Assembly (NCBI RefSeq): GCF_018691265.1
Contig: NW_024881282.1
Span: 25,074,899 to 25,138,898 of the forward strand
Origin: Tyto alba
Lineage: Eukaryota > Chordata > Aves > Strigiformes > Tytonidae
Length of the DNA: 64,000 nt
Direction: 5' to 3'
Shown: positions 35,101 through 49,400 of the stretch, piece by piece
How the letters are laid out: every line of letters begins with the position of its first letter
Position numbering within the stretch: the stretch's first letter is position 1
The notes under the pieces: model-generated
Database searches by the model: none
Told to the model about the DNA's origin: nothing
The model's input: the letters and a program-made list of their open reading frames with translations, nothing else
Made by a program: the position numbers and the translations under genes

Positions 35101-38100
35101 CCAGTCTAAATACTCTTCATCAAACACCATGATATCTCAAATGTATGTTTGTGTGGCAAGATTTCAGTTTACCCTGATAGGTACGCGATCAGGTAAATAA
35201 AGAAATAAAATTATGCCAGTTTCAAGATTTTCAAATTCTCCTTTCCACTTGCTTCAGGAAAACTTTATGGCTTTATTTTGTGCAGCATCCTCCGTATGGG
35301 ATGTGCTCCATTAGTGCATATTTGAGGACTTTATGCTAAACAGAAGTAATATAACTGAAGATAAACAGTAACATATTTGCATGCCTGTTGTTACAAATTC
35401 AGCAATGCTGTGAGTGCCTTTTACTCTGTAGCAGCTAGTATGACACTTAGGAATTTCTAAACATGAAGCACTTCTATGTTTAACCAGGAACAGTGGCTGA
35501 GGCTGAATTAAATGCATTCAATTTTTTTTTTTTTTTCATCTCCCAAAAGATATGTGACAAACCACTCCACATAGAAGTGCAGAGGAGCTTAGAAATCCCT
35601 TGCAGGAGCACCTGACAGAGAGAAGTGTCTCTGGCCTAGGGAACTGGCTGGGACAGCAGAGATAAACTGACCACTAGTGATGCAGAGAGAGAAGGCAAAC
35701 ACCTGCAGAAGTCGAATTACAGGTGAAAGATGAGGCAGTTTATGCTAGGTGTACTGTAAAACTGAACGTTCTTTGGAGTTAAAACAACTGGAAATTTTCC
35801 AATGTGCTGTTTTTGAAGCCTCTTCTTTGGCTCCTATGCATCTCCCTTGATATTCTTCACCTTCTCACACAGGCTATAAAGCTTTCAAACTGAAAACGTT
35901 GCCTCTAGAAATTCAGCAAACCTAAAAATATTGATCTTGCAGAAGAAGTTCAAATAGCCTGCTACACTGAAATGAAAATCTGGCTTTAGAGCCTAATTTA
36001 TGCTGTCATTTATTCTGGTATTTCCTAAACATTAGCTTTCCCTCTCTTGCAATGTTGTTTTCTACAAGCTAGCGTGCTCGAGTACATTACAGGTAGGCAT
36101 GTGCTGAATAATGGAAGGGACTGAGATCTATAAACATTACTGGACTGAAGTTATCAGAACTTAGTGTCTAACAAAGTTAGCTGAAGTGGCAGTTACAACT
36201 GTCTTCCTGCTATCAAAGTAATGCCACATCTCGAGAATAAAAAAAGAGACTTTTAAAGGGACTGTTTGGAAAGGAGCCATTATTCAGTAACACATCTATC
36301 AACTTAACAAAAACTTCTGTTTCATAGGCCAGTAGAAGATACTGAGCCATAGGATTTGTATACCTTTTCTATCAGTTCTTTCCAGACTCTGGAAAGTTTT
36401 TTCTGTATGATCACCATTATTGAGCTATACTTTTGTACCACACCTCCACCTAGCAGCTGCCAATAATGGTCACTGCTCAAGGGAAAGTTCAAGACCAGAA
36501 GGGTGAAGCTATTAGGGCAGGAAGGGATCCAACCATAAGAGATGTAACCACATGTCTGTCTGCTACGGAGGTATGAAAAATCACGGAATGATTTTCATGA
36601 AAATCGGAATAAAAGAGAGAGAGAGAAGTTGAAACACAAAAAGAACTAATTCCAAGCTGTCCCCAAAGACACTCCCAACAAAATCTAGTTGTTCAGCTCC
36701 ATTGGCCCAATGCTTGTCCTTCTCTGCCAGTCCTTAGCACCCCACTCCCACTTATTTCCCCCTGCATGTTCCCTGCATGCCCATTAGTCCTACCTATGCC
36801 AAACACGTTGGCACTCCTGATGCTCCCCTTCTCTTGATGGATGCTCTTCAATGAATGATGCCTTGCAAGCAGGGACATGATCGTCCTTGTAGCTTTGGCT
36901 GGGCAGGCAAGAGGGTGCTGCCCCACTGCAGGGTCCCTGACCTCCCATCGGCTGTCGGCACCCCTCTCAGGGCAGCCTGCAGGCAGGGGGGAGGCAGCCC
37001 GGCCAGCTCTGCCTTCTGGCGGGTCCTGGAGCATGCATTTGTAAGCTTGTCCTACGGGAACAATGCATCCGGTATTTGTGTCTCTGTCTTGATGTGTAAA
37101 GTGAGGATAAAGATTAAAGGAAAGGACCAGAGGAGCAGAATTGTCTAGTACATCTTGAGAGAGATTTGGAGAGGGCTCACATGGGGTGAAATAAAGGCTC
37201 GCTTTCCCAGAGAGATAGACATGCTTTAGATTTAGGGTGAAGGTTGATATTTTTGAGTTACTTTGAGTGGTCTGACACCTTACTGGCACTGGTCAGAGAA
37301 TGGGTGAGCTCATACCGTGTAGTTAGATGTGGAGCCATAACTCAGCAATATTTTGAGCCTCAGTGTCACAGATAAATTGCAAAAAACAAGTAGGTGGGAG
37401 CACGGACAGGGCCTGGGACTCTCCCTTTCCAGGAAGGTTCCTTGCGACAGGCCAAACACTCCAGCACCATCTTGCTCACTAGCTTTTGCCCTGTAAATCT
37501 CAATTCCCTTCAGCAGTGTTTGGTGCTGGCAGGAGAACTGTGCCATGCCAGACTATTTTGAAGCCTGGTGGCTGATGCACTTTCCTGAAAAGTACAAGCA
37601 GCGTTTCAGATTGAGAGTCTAGAAAGCAAATGTTCCAGCTCCTGGGCAGTCGGTGAGAAGCCTCTTCTGCTGTTGCCATCCTAGCATCTTCTCTTCTGGG
37701 TTAATGGATCCACCATTAATAAATGCCATTAAACAAAAAATCTGTTCCCAGGAAAGAGGGTCCTGCTTCACAGTCTGAGGCGCTAGGCATAGGTCACTGT
37801 GCCAGTCTTGCCATCGGATGGGGGCAGAAGGGTGTGCAACACCCTGAGCTCCTACACTTTTATGGGATTTCAATCAAATGCCTCAAGTGTTTTTGCTAAC
37901 CAGGCCTGATTTTCCATACCAGGCAAGCCAGGTTTTCCGACTTAAAGCAGAATTGAAGCCAACATACGGGCAGCACTGTTAAACCCAGTGCTCAAAAGCA
38001 AGGACATGCAGAAGCTGAGTTAATCAGTGCTTAAAGCACTTAAAGCAAAAATTCAGAAGTGAAGAAGACATGATGCAAAGATGACTCAGAAGCAACACTT

Positions 38101-41100
38101 TGGATTTTGCTGGCATGCATAGGGAGCTTCCCTATTAAAGGGAGCTAAAAATTTGTCAATGCCAGAGGGCTATTACAACAGAAGCGTTGCTTTAGCCCCA
38201 AAATGGTGTTTTCTATCAATGCTTTGTCTCCTGATAAGGGAACACTAAAGCTGACTCAGAGAACTCTGAGCTGGGACTCTGTCCAGAGGAATAATATGAA
38301 TCATCTAAACCACTCTTATAGCTCCCTCTGTCAATTTACTAAAAGCATCATATCTGCAGTTTGATCTGTGGTTTAGAAAATGTGGCCTAAGGCAGGATTT
38401 TTTTTGCCGCTATGTCAATACCTTAAAAGATCTAGAATGTGTTTAATAGTAGGTTGGTGGGGATTAAAAACTATTACTAGAATTCTAAAAACTATAATTC
38501 TTGCTGTCTCTGGATAACATCTCGCAGAAAGACATGCTTCAAAAAACATGATTTTAAAACGATGAAATCTCTGCTTCTTCACTGCCTCTTTCCATGACTC
38601 CTTCTTTGACTCAAAGGAGTTGTGCCAATATAAAAAAATCTTATTTATATTGTGGTAGAGCCAGGGCACCATATAAAGAATCAGTTCTTTACTGTGCAAA
38701 GTGCTGTAAATTCACAGGAATGAGTCCCCACTCAAGGAACTCATAGCCTATGCCTCTGAACGTGACACGACACAAATAACTATGGAAAGCACAAACAACC
38801 ATACAGAAGATGGATCGTGATGAGCATATATAAACACAAATATTGGCCAGCCAGCCCCTAGAGGCTCATGAGGCTGGTTGAAGGCTGTAGGAATACTGAT
38901 ACATCACAGAATGCTAATTATACAGTCACATGGGGGATCATTTTTAAAAAGCATTAAAAAGCATTTTAAAAAAGCATAAAAGCATTACCAAGTTGTGCCT
39001 CAGTACTAAAAAGACAATAGGGTGTTATGGGGTTTTTGGCCACCCTGAATTCAGGTGGAATCTAGAAGCAAAGAATAATTAAAAAATATAGGTGAAAATA
39101 TACATTTGACTTAGAGGAGATATGAATTGTTTTGCTCATCCAAACAACTTCAGCCATCTAAAGTAAGTATTTTTGAAGTTTTGATATGTCAATGCAACCC
39201 CACAGTTTTCTGCTGTGTGTTTAGTATCATTTTTTCTTCCAAGTGGATTTTCAGTCTATACTGAAGATTAATGAACCATTTATTCTCAGCCAGAAATTAA
39301 TTAAACCCCATTCATTCAAATGACAATAATTCCAGCTACTCAAGGCCGTTTTCCATGTTTGTGCCTCTCTTCCAAGATTCCATAAAGTACTAAAAATACA
39401 CTTATATACTCTATCACAATTATGGGGAAACAAGAGAACTGTGTATATAATTTTTAGAACATTTTGCACCTTAAAACTTCTGGAATTAATTTTTACATCA
39501 AATTTAAAGACAAAACCCTGTTGATTTTACACTTCATCTTAAGTAATGTGTTACTAGAAACAAGATTGATTTGTAGCCTCAGAGCATTTTGTGAAGGAAT
39601 TCTCAGTCTGTCACCTTGTTTACTCTTAAAAAAAAATAATGAACATGGAAAACTGCTCTCCAGAGAGATGCAACTTGTTTTGGCAAAATAAGTCCTCAAC
39701 AAACGTCTTTTGCTAGCATAACATAAAGCAATTTCCCGAGTGAAATAAGCTACACAGGCAAAGGGAACAGTTTGCTGTAATAACTGAATCTAGGATTTCT
39801 TCCATGAGAAATGTCTTGGTCAGAGCTGTGATTTTCCTCCATTAGCTACTTTGTAGTTATTTAAGACAGTTCTTCAGATGATACTACACTAAAGAGCAAC
39901 AACAACAACAAAGGATTAAACCCAGTTGGTTTGCTCTGAATGACTGTCTGAATCAGAGCAAAGCAGATTGCTGAGATGTGTCTTCTGCTGAGACTCACAC
40001 AGTTTTGGTTTGGCATGTTTACGGCTGTGCTGTCTGGTTGTATTCTGTTAAAGTTGATTAATATAACTAGATCTTACAGATATATCATTTAATAAAGCGA
40101 TCCAGAACAGTAGTCTGAACCTTTTGTAAAAAATGTCATTGCTGCATTAATCATTTTATTGAGTAGTGCAGCCAGGGAATTAATCAATCTGAGCTGCAAA
40201 ATAAAATACAAAGTATTAGGTTTTTCAGTATAGATGTGAGGAGAAGGGATGGAAGCAAAACTAAAGCTCCTCGAAGGTATTTAATTTAAAAAATATTTAT
40301 TTTTATTAAACCGTGAGCAAAATAATTTCCCATAAAAAAAAACAAAAACAAAAAACAAACAAACAAAAAAACCAAACCAACCAAACCCTCCACAACTATT
40401 TTGAAGAAGGAAAATTTCAGAAGTGTTAAAAGTAAGTTTATGTTTGATACCACTATTCTGACATGTTGTAGTATGACATTATAATAGGTCAAATACTGTA
40501 GTTCTTCTTTTATTTTTTAAATAATTTAGGGAAACATTTTACCAGCATTAATAAAATGCCTTTTCTGAAATAACAGAAAATAATTTGGAAAGATTGAAAA
40601 ATAGTTTGTAATATGAATTATTTCAGGAATCCCTGTTTTGAATAAATTAACAAATTGTTTCCATCCTGAGCTGCAGTGAAATATATTTTAAAATGTTAAA
40701 AATTCTTGCAACATATAAACTATGATTTCTGCTATATACCAGTCTAACCCCTGGAGAAAATAGTCTCTGCTCTAGAAAATTCACATAAACTGTAAAAATT
40801 TATAAAGAAGGATTATCAACCTCATCTTAAAGATTATCATCTCTGTCACAGATACCACTCTAAAGGTACACAGGTGAAAAAAACTGAAGCTAGTAGAAGA
40901 CAGACTCAATTTTACTTACTGAAGCTGGCTTGGGATAGAAGTGACAAGGAAAGGCCTGTAGAAGACAAAACTGTTGAGTGTGGGTGGCTACAATTATGGC
41001 AACTGGGATAAATAATTCATAAAGTTGCAACCATAACTTGTAAAAGGACCCCAGAAGCCCGTCCACTCACCCAAGACTTATTCCATTCTCCAAGTGTAGC

Positions 41101-42355
41101 AGCAGGGCCCATTAGGCACAGTCCATGTGACCAGTGTTCAAAATTCTACTTAAAATGAGCTGCATGTTAGAAGAGTTTGTCTCTCTGCAGGGACAGCAGA
41201 AGGAGCATGGGATGACAACTATCAATAGGTTATATTTGCTGCCCAGACAAATCTCACCGGGACTATCCAGCCCAAACCCACACATTCCATCAGGAGAGAC
41301 CAAAAGCGATCTCCTGGGAGCATTTGGTTTGGCTTAGAGCATCTCCAATTCCAGAGGGGACCAGCACAGTACTCTGACGTGCTATAGGAAGCAATCAAAG
41401 TCTCATTACTTCAGCAGGGAGCTTGGAAGGACGTAGCAGTTCTAGGCATGCCCCACCTCCAATTAATCTACAGATGCTATAGATTTGGGGTTAGTCTATC
41501 AAATGTGTTAAAAGGATGTTTACCATTAAAAAAAAAAAAAGTGCAGAGTATACACAGAAATATTGACAGGAAGAACTGCTGCCTTACTCATTATTTTCTT
41601 GCACTTCTGGTGGAGTAAATAAATCAACTCGGAACGTTGTTTAGGAAACTTGCAGCATGAATGTAGACTGTCTAAAATAATAACTTGCTTATTGATGTCC
41701 CATAAATCCAACCTAAATCTTACATTAGCCTTCTCTCTGAGTAGCTTTTTCATTAGTAGGTGATTAAGTGATTGGAAATGAGTGAAAACAAAGCTATTCT
41801 GTCTGCAAAGGGGCAGACCAATGTCCCAGTTGCCTCCACATGTCCTGACTTTTTTCAGAGTTGGAGGCACCAGCTGAAACTGGGCCATCTCTTGCACAAA
41901 CTGATTAATTCAAAAACTTAAAACCAAACCATTGCAAATTAGTGGATGGATTTTTTTTTTTTTTTTAAGGAGCCTAAAATCACATGCTGTACTCATCTTC
42001 CAGATTAGATCTTCTATTTTTCCCTTACAACATAAACATGAAAAGGGTGAATGAGGTGGAATGCCCATTTATGCCAGCACCATATTACTATTTTTGATGT
42101 CATAGAAACCTTACTTTTCACCTGCCAGAAGTTCATCAGAATTGCACGGTATTTGCTGTGTTCTTCTGCAGCACCAGACCACAGAGGGAGTCATACCATT
42201 TTGCAAGACCTACAATACTATGTGCGTAAACCTTCAAAGCATTTAATGAAAAAAAAAGTTACGTATTTCTTATAGCTAGCCTTTAAATATTGCCTCTATT
42301 TTTAACCCCTCAGAAGCTCAGCTTGGAAGAATGACACCCACTGCCAACCCCCAGC
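29111..42355. other. AT-rich non-coding region
   Basis: Thirteen kilobases with only short chance frames. The longest, at 36693-37289 on the minus strand (198 codons), overlaps a locally GC-rich stretch and shows no domain or splice context. Simple repeats include (GA)n at 36613-36626 and (CAA)n at 39897-39911. Confidence 0.5.
40338..40390 (+). repeat. A-rich (CAAA)n/(CCAAA)n repeat
   Basis: Variants of AAAAAC, CAAA and CCAAA in tandem over about 50 bases. It could be an eroded A-tail, but no element body is recognisable on its left. Confidence 0.8.
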
Positions 42356-42386
42356 CCCCTACCCCCCCACACCCCCCACACCCCCT
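42356..42386 (+). repeat. C-rich (CCCCCCACA)n short tandem repeat
   Basis: C runs of five to seven separated by ACA, giving several C tracts in a row. The opposite strand can form a G-quadruplex. Confidence 0.85.
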
Positions 42387-42549
42387 GCCAAAATAGCAGA
42401 GTAGATCAAAACACCAAACACTGAAATAGAGCCATTTGTGACTGGTAAGAACCATCAGCAGAGCAAACTGATCACATTGGAGGAGTAATAAATAGGTTCC
42501 TGCATCTACTACAGTTTCCAGTACCTTGTTTGCCAGATTACGTGTACAG

Positions 42550-42810
42550 AGTAGCCTTTTGCTGGAAGAAATACACTTCAGTTTCAGCCCATGACCTCTT
42601 ATTTTACCTTTTTGCTATAGATTCAGATGTAGTTCTGTGTTTATCCCCTTAGGTACTTGTACACTGTAATTAAATCCTATCTATCTCACCTGCTCCTTTT
42701 TCACGGCCCAACATGTTAAGGTCTTGGAGCCATTTCTTCAGAAGATGTATTCTCCCGTCTCCTAAATTAGCCTTGTTCCCTGGATCCCTTCCAAACCTTC
42801 CTTAGGGAAT
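42550..42810 (-). mobile_element. Highly diverged CR1-like LINE relic
   Basis: The plus-strand text follows the reverse complement of the CR1 ORF2 3' region block by block: a GACCTCTTATTTTACCTTTT-like stretch, TTAGGTACTTGTACACTGTA, a T/C-rich segment, then CCCAAC and TTGGAGCCAT. The copy at 15864-17092 has GGTAGTTGTAGGGAGCGATAAG and ACTTGTCATAAG in the same order. There are many mismatches and indels, so this is a far older insertion than the pair at 15-17 kb. Edges are approximate. Confidence 0.45.
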
Positions 42811-43169
42811 GCACCGAATTACAAACCTCTTGAAAGATTCAGAGGTCCAGTGGGGCTGCACGTGGTGCAGTAACTGGGGGAGTCTGGCTTTAAAGGATAC
42901 GGCTGAGCAGGTTAAAGTCAATGGCAGTTCAACCAGTGGAGAGATTAGAGGATCAAGGTTTAGCAGTCTGAATGCAGCATGTGACCTCGAGATGTTAGCA
43001 GGGATTCAGGCAATGTCTCTCCAAATCCTAAATCTAGGGCTAACTTTCATTGGTCGGTGTGCATTTTAATACCCCGTGTAAATGGTTATGGCGGTGAGGA
43101 AGCCCATGGAGCAGATGCAGTTTGCTCTACGTGGTGCACAGCTGGAGGGAGACACCTGAGCGTGTAGAA

Positions 43170-43480
43170 GATGCTGCAGGGAAGGAGGACAACAAGGGTC
43201 CCTGCCCCAGAGGCTGGGGGCAGGCGGGAGGTAGGAGCAGCCCTGGAAGCTGCTGGATTCCCATCCCGCCCAGAGCCGGGGCCAGGAGGCTGCCTAGAGC
43301 CACCAGGCCCTGTCCTCCGAAACCGCTGGCAGGGGAGAGGGGGGGGACCAGAGCTGGAGCACCAGCAGCCCCACCTCCTCACCCCCAGCCCTGCTGGGGA
43401 GGCACGGGAGGGCCCTGCCCCTCAGTTTGGCCAGCTGCGGGAGGCTGGATTGGCTCCCCCAGCGAAAGAAACGTTCTGTT
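43170..43480. other. GC-rich patch with modest CpG content
   Basis: About 300 bases of G/C-rich sequence full of CCTG, GGGGAGG and CAGG, with fewer CpGs than the islands at 1 kb and 60 kb. Overlapping plus-strand frames of up to 144 codons here lack domains and look like composition artefacts. It may be an eroded CpG island or a regulatory element. Confidence 0.4.
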
Positions 43481-46400
43481 TAACTGTGCCTGGTTGCTCA
43501 GTGACTGCAGAGAGCGCAGTGACAGACACTGGGATGCACTGTGTTCTGAATAGTCGCGTAATAATAACCGTGTGCCAACTCATAAATGACATTTCTCATA
43601 TATAACCATCACCCGATAATGTCAGCTTCACTACACTAATACACCCATTCCTCTAAGTTTTTCAGATATCTGGAGAACGATGTCTGCCTAAAAAGCAATG
43701 CAATTTTTGTGCTATTTGGCAGAAGACTTTGTGCTTTGTTTTCCACAGAAAATGAGATTGTCCTTTCTGTGTCATAGGATAGTCCTAATACCAGTAGGAA
43801 TAAAAAACATTAAATAAAAATAAGGGTAGGAAAATAGATCACACTAACTGCCCATTTATCCCATGTAAATAATAAAGTTACTTTTAAAAAGAAATACTGA
43901 AAATCTTTTAGGGAGCAGGTCAGGAACTTCTGAGACACATTATTCAAAGGCCTTTCCTGTAAGAGGTGTACTTCTAGGCTTAGACAGCACATTTTGAAAA
44001 ACTCTGGAACTCCATGAATGTTGCATATTAAGAGCAGGACTGTTCCTTAAAATCTTCCAGTGCATATTCTGCTAGGGATCCCTACAAAACATGTGCCAAA
44101 TCTAATATTTTGTGTATTAATCATGTCCTCTTTATAAAAGACCCTCGCCTTGGGTCAGCTCATCTTGTTCGGTCTTTATCTGACAAGTATATACTCAAAC
44201 TCATAGAATTATTCCTTCCTTCTACCTTTTATTCTACTTTCTGTGGCTTTTATTCTGCCTCCTTCCTTTATATTATAGGTGGGATGAAGAAATACAGTGT
44301 AATTCAACACCAGGAGAGTACTTCCTTCCAGAACCCACACTGAAGTGCTGTTCATTTACCAGTGGTCTCTTATACTTGGCAACCAGCTAACAACATGATT
44401 TTTCAGATGTTCAGGTAATGAAATAAAGTCCAATTAGTGGAACTAATGTCAAAGGGTTAGAGTCTTTGCAAAGGATTAAAATGTGCACGATACCAGAACT
44501 GGATTTATTTACATGTTTTAGACAAAGTGGGAGAGAACTACTGGGACTTCCTGCACGAGTGGCGATGCCGGTTGTTCGTCTTGCAGCATGACCACAGATG
44601 ACAGACTCTACAAATCTCTTGATAGATATGGACCTTGTCGGAAGGAACTTGCAATTTAAACATGCAAAACAAGAGGTTGGAGGAAAAAGAGAGTCAAAAA
44701 ATCAAAGTCAGGCAGCAGGTATGTGATTAAGTCAGCAACTGCATAGATCCAGATCCTGTTGCCGTTTGGTTTCATTCAAGGACTCCCAAGTTTTAGGTTA
44801 TTCTCACAACAGTACAAGCAGGGAAGTGGCAAATTAAGGCAGCCAAAGTCATTATCACTATGTCTAAAAGGTGCTAAAATCCAGCCGAAGATTTTGTCAA
44901 GATTTAAATGCATTTTAAAGAGGCCTTGAATAGGCTCTGCAAAGCTACCTAGCAAGTCAGTGGAAAATCTAGGACCATGGTTTAGGAAGTCCCCACTTGG
45001 TTACAGCCCACACTGCTGGTGGATTGGTCTCACTGCCACCTTCATAACTTAGTCCTTTGCTGCTCTCTCCAACTTAAATGCAGGATTCAAAAGGAGAGCA
45101 CAATGATTACACACTACATTGAGGTAAAGCTTTCTCTGATTTTCCAAAACTACATTTTCATTTTTGTTAGTTAAAGGACTTACTGTTTAAATCATCTGTT
45201 TTAACAGACAAAAAAAATATTCTCTCTTAAAAGATATGTACAGTGTCTGTATGGCCTGTTTAAATAACCTTTTTCCCATCTTCTCTGTAATCAGAGGATT
45301 TGAATTCTAATGCAAAATGTTCATGCTACAACCTGACTATATCCCAGAGCTACAATTCTGAGTGGCATCAGTCCATGGTATCTGACGGTATTTGCCAAAA
45401 ACATGTCAGGACTCCCCTATAGTTCAAATCACCCCATAAATTCTACACTTACACAACATCAGTGACCTCATACTCAAAGCATGCCTTAATGATCAAGCAA
45501 GTGGAAACGTTCAGTAAATACATTGAATGTTTGACATTGTTATCAGTGGGTGTTCCCTGGATCTCTTGTGAAACAATCCCAAGATTAATGCAAGGCCAAG
45601 AAGTGTCAGCCAAGTGAAACCCTTAAAAGTTATTTAAGAAATTTGAATAGACAACAGTATTTTTCTGTGCTAAAATTCAGCAAAATACTTCTTAGAGAAG
45701 CACTGGCAAAAAAAACCAAAACAAAACAAAACAGTATTTTTTGAACAGTGAGTTATTTGCATTGCTTTGTTTTTCTTTTAAGTCATCGCTACTGACATAA
45801 TGAGGCTGGGGGAAGTATACCAGCCTCAAGAAGAGTTCTGAGACATTAAGCATTTAAAAGTCTACAAAATCTTTTATAACGTCCATTATAAAAATGATGC
45901 TCAATATAGACAACTATTTCAGCCTTTCAACCTCTCTAAATCTGGCCTTAGAAATACTCCTAATGAAAAGGATGTTGATTCCCATAAGCAGAGCACGGTG
46001 ACATGCTATAGCAACATAACAGAGAGAGAAAGGAATAAAATTGGAAAGAAAACTAATTATTTCTGTTTGTCTGTTCTTCATTTTAGAAACTATGTTGAAG
46101 TTATGTATACATGGGTGCTTTCCCACACTGAGCAACAAGTAACATCTTAAATCAGACCTATGGGGCAGCCTCTTAAGGCCCTGATGGCAGTGGGGTCTAT
46201 CCACGTGGCTTTAATGGCCTGAGCAGCAAATAAAGGAAATGTTTAATAACTCTGTGTCACAATCACCGTGCTTAGCATTGCCTTTCTTTTGTAATCTTGT
46301 TAGAAATTAAACCCTGAGCCTGTAAATACTATGCACACCTGATTATGTACCTAACGAGCCTGCTGAAGTGAATGGGACAACTCAAATTCTTTAAATACAT

Positions 46401-49400
46401 GTACAAAGGATATGCAGGGCGAGGGCTGAGTTTGGAAACTTCATGTTAATATACCTGATATCAATACAGAGACATAGAAGAGACAGTAAAAAAAGAATGT
46501 CCCATAGCTGAGCCTAGCAACAGCAAGAAGTGGAAAACTGATTTCCTGACCTGCTGGCTGGCACTCAGTCAAAAGCATCGCCTGGTTACCTTTGCACTGA
46601 AATGATTTCCATCACCTAATTCACATTCATAAACTAAAGAACATAAATGGTACACCATGAATGACAGATTTGCGATGGCCTGAGCTGAAAGGAACTTACT
46701 GCCTAGGATTACAGGTACCTATATGACCCTACAAGTTGGCTATAATCCTGTTCAAGGTGGTGGTAAAAATGATGGATTACAATCACATGTTTGTGTGCTA
46801 CACTACTAAGTAATGAGTTGCACTGTACTACATGTTTTGCCTCCAGGAACATCTACTTATGTCATTCTTTTTAGTCATCTTTTTGCAGCAGAACATCATA
46901 TTTTGATAACCAACATCTTCGGTTTCAGGGTTGTAGCACTGTGCTGAATCTTTTAGTCCCAATTACTGTGTGTAAAATGAAGTATTTACAACAAAATGGT
47001 CCATGGATTTTACAGACAAAAAAAACCTCAAACCAAAACAAAATATAAATCAGGCACAAACATTTATTGGCAGAAGTTTCCCACTTTGCCTCTTTACCTC
47101 TGCATTCAAAGCCTGGCTGTGTCAATGAGCACATTCACAAGTAAACACGTTTGTGAGGAAAAACAGTGCAATACCCCTCCCAACAGCACCTGTGCTCTCA
47201 GCTCTGTCATACCTCTTGCGTGGCCTTAAACTACTCTGATGGCCTGACTTTCAACAGTGTCCAAATGCCTAAAGAAATAAAAAATCATTTAAAGCACCTA
47301 AACAAATTAAGATTGTCCCGTTTGCTCATATACTTCAGGAATGAACTTGCAAACACTGGTGGTGAGGGAAAGCTTTAAGGACTTCCTTAGGAAAATTGCT
47401 GAGCCTGGACCAAGAAATGCATGGGCTGACATTGCTTCCTGCCTTGGGTCCCACGGCACTCAAGGGGCTTTATGAGCATCCTGATGCAGTTCTCTGGCCT
47501 AAGGTAATTTCTTCATTACTCATGAAAGATTAAGCTTATTTTCATTTTAATCACAGGTTTTTTTCAACTTATGTGCTTCACGTGGATAGCACCTTACTGG
47601 AATAAGTGATATGAGCCTTTATGCGAGAGATAATGGCTCAGTAATGATTTTTAACATGGGTAAAAGGCCATATTATAATAAACAGAAAATGTGTTTATCC
47701 TATTACAGCTAATGCCAAGGATAAAATCCTCTGCGACTCCTCCACGCACACACAAACCAGACACTGAGAGGCCCAGCTGCAAGCCCCATTTTACCAGTTT
47801 ATCTCATTCATCCTCAGTGAGTAATTGCATCTTGTCTTGTTTCTAATCTAATTCCATCCATTATCCAAGATGGATAATTTCCAGGGATACAGTACAGGGG
47901 CAGGAATGTCTGCAAAGAATCAAAACTGTGCAAATCTACTTTCTGATATATGCAGCCCATGGTTCTTCTGCCTACCCTTCTTCCATCTGAGTAGGTCTGC
48001 GTGTGCAGAGAAGAGGAAAACAAGAGGCACAAGCCACATCTGAATATTCAAGGTTTATGCATCCCACATGGCAAAAATGAGTGTTTAGCCTGCCATTGGT
48101 GATGGCATGCTAAGACCACTGCCTGTAGCATGAACCCACATATTTACCTGCACTCTCTGCCTGTCCACACCTCTGTTTCTTGCCTCGTGCTAGATGGGAA
48201 GCTTACTGAGGCAACCATCACCTTTTTGTTGTGTGCCCCTACGTCATCCAAAGCAGGGGAGTTGTGGGTCAAATGGTAGCACAAATTAAAATGCCTCTGT
48301 GTAAAATGGGCACTTATTAGGTCATTGTCTACATGAGGTAAAGCAGCCTAGCAGGATCAAATTGCCCAATTCTGAGGAGGCAGAGGTGTCTTCTTTTCAG
48401 CACTCTTCTCTTCCCATTTTTATCCCTACAAAGCCATCTGGGGACGGAAGGATGTCTTAGCAGCTTCTCAGTAAATGCCTTCCAGTACAGTGTCTCAAAA
48501 TTCAGCCCAGTGTTTTAGTTGGGTACTGACTTAATTTGGAAGTGAACCTGAAAGAGCAAAAGGTAAGGTAACTCTTTGTCTCCAGGAAAAGAAGAGGAAA
48601 ATGAAAAAGCAAAGAGTCTTCTTTTCCAAAGACGTAAATCAGCCTTTTAAACTCACAGCCCCAAGGGAACTGCACATGCTATCCATAAAATCAGATTGTT
48701 TATGAAATTGGATGTTTGTTTAATCCATTGGTGTTCATGTGCCTGGCTCATCATAAATCTTAATATGTAAATCACCCAACTACATAGATTTCAGCATGTT
48801 CAGAGTGCAGACTGATTTCCATACAGAAGATGTTAGAGAATTCCCAATTTAGTTGTTAGCACTGTTTTAAAGGCTATTTACAGAGTCAAAAATGTGTCTC
48901 CCTCTTCCAGTCTTCCACTAGTGGCTTCAAATCCTGCAAGATGAAGGTGAGTTTAGGGCTCTGGGCTGCCCCTGGGTGCAAGCTTGGGTGCCAGTATAGA
49001 CCCTGCTCCTCCCTCCCCAGCTTGGAGGGACAGAACTCTAAACTGTGCCCATGCAGTGGTTGTGTCTTAAGCCCACATCGTGGTTTGGGTCCCTCAGGAG
49101 ATTCACTTGGACTTTTAGGACCCTCTGTGCCAATTTCTGAGTCACAAAGGGGCTCTGGTGGCCAGTGGCACCAAGGCTATTGAGCAGATGCGCATCTCCG
49201 TGCTGCAAGGAGGATCACATGAACACAGGAAAATTTAAGATATCACCATCTGAGCTAATAGATGGTCTGAACTGATCTCTGAGTTTGTGGCTCAAGTCAA
49301 GCCCCCAAGCACGTGTCAGGTACTGAAGTAGGCTGCAGAGTGCATTTTTAACACAGAGTTTATCATGCCAGTTTATGTGTCTTAAGGCTGTCAAAGTCAG

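Noticed and set aside
36693..37289. Minus-strand frame of 198 codons
   Set aside because: Composition changes with local GC content, no domain or splice sites, and it overlaps open frames on the other strand.
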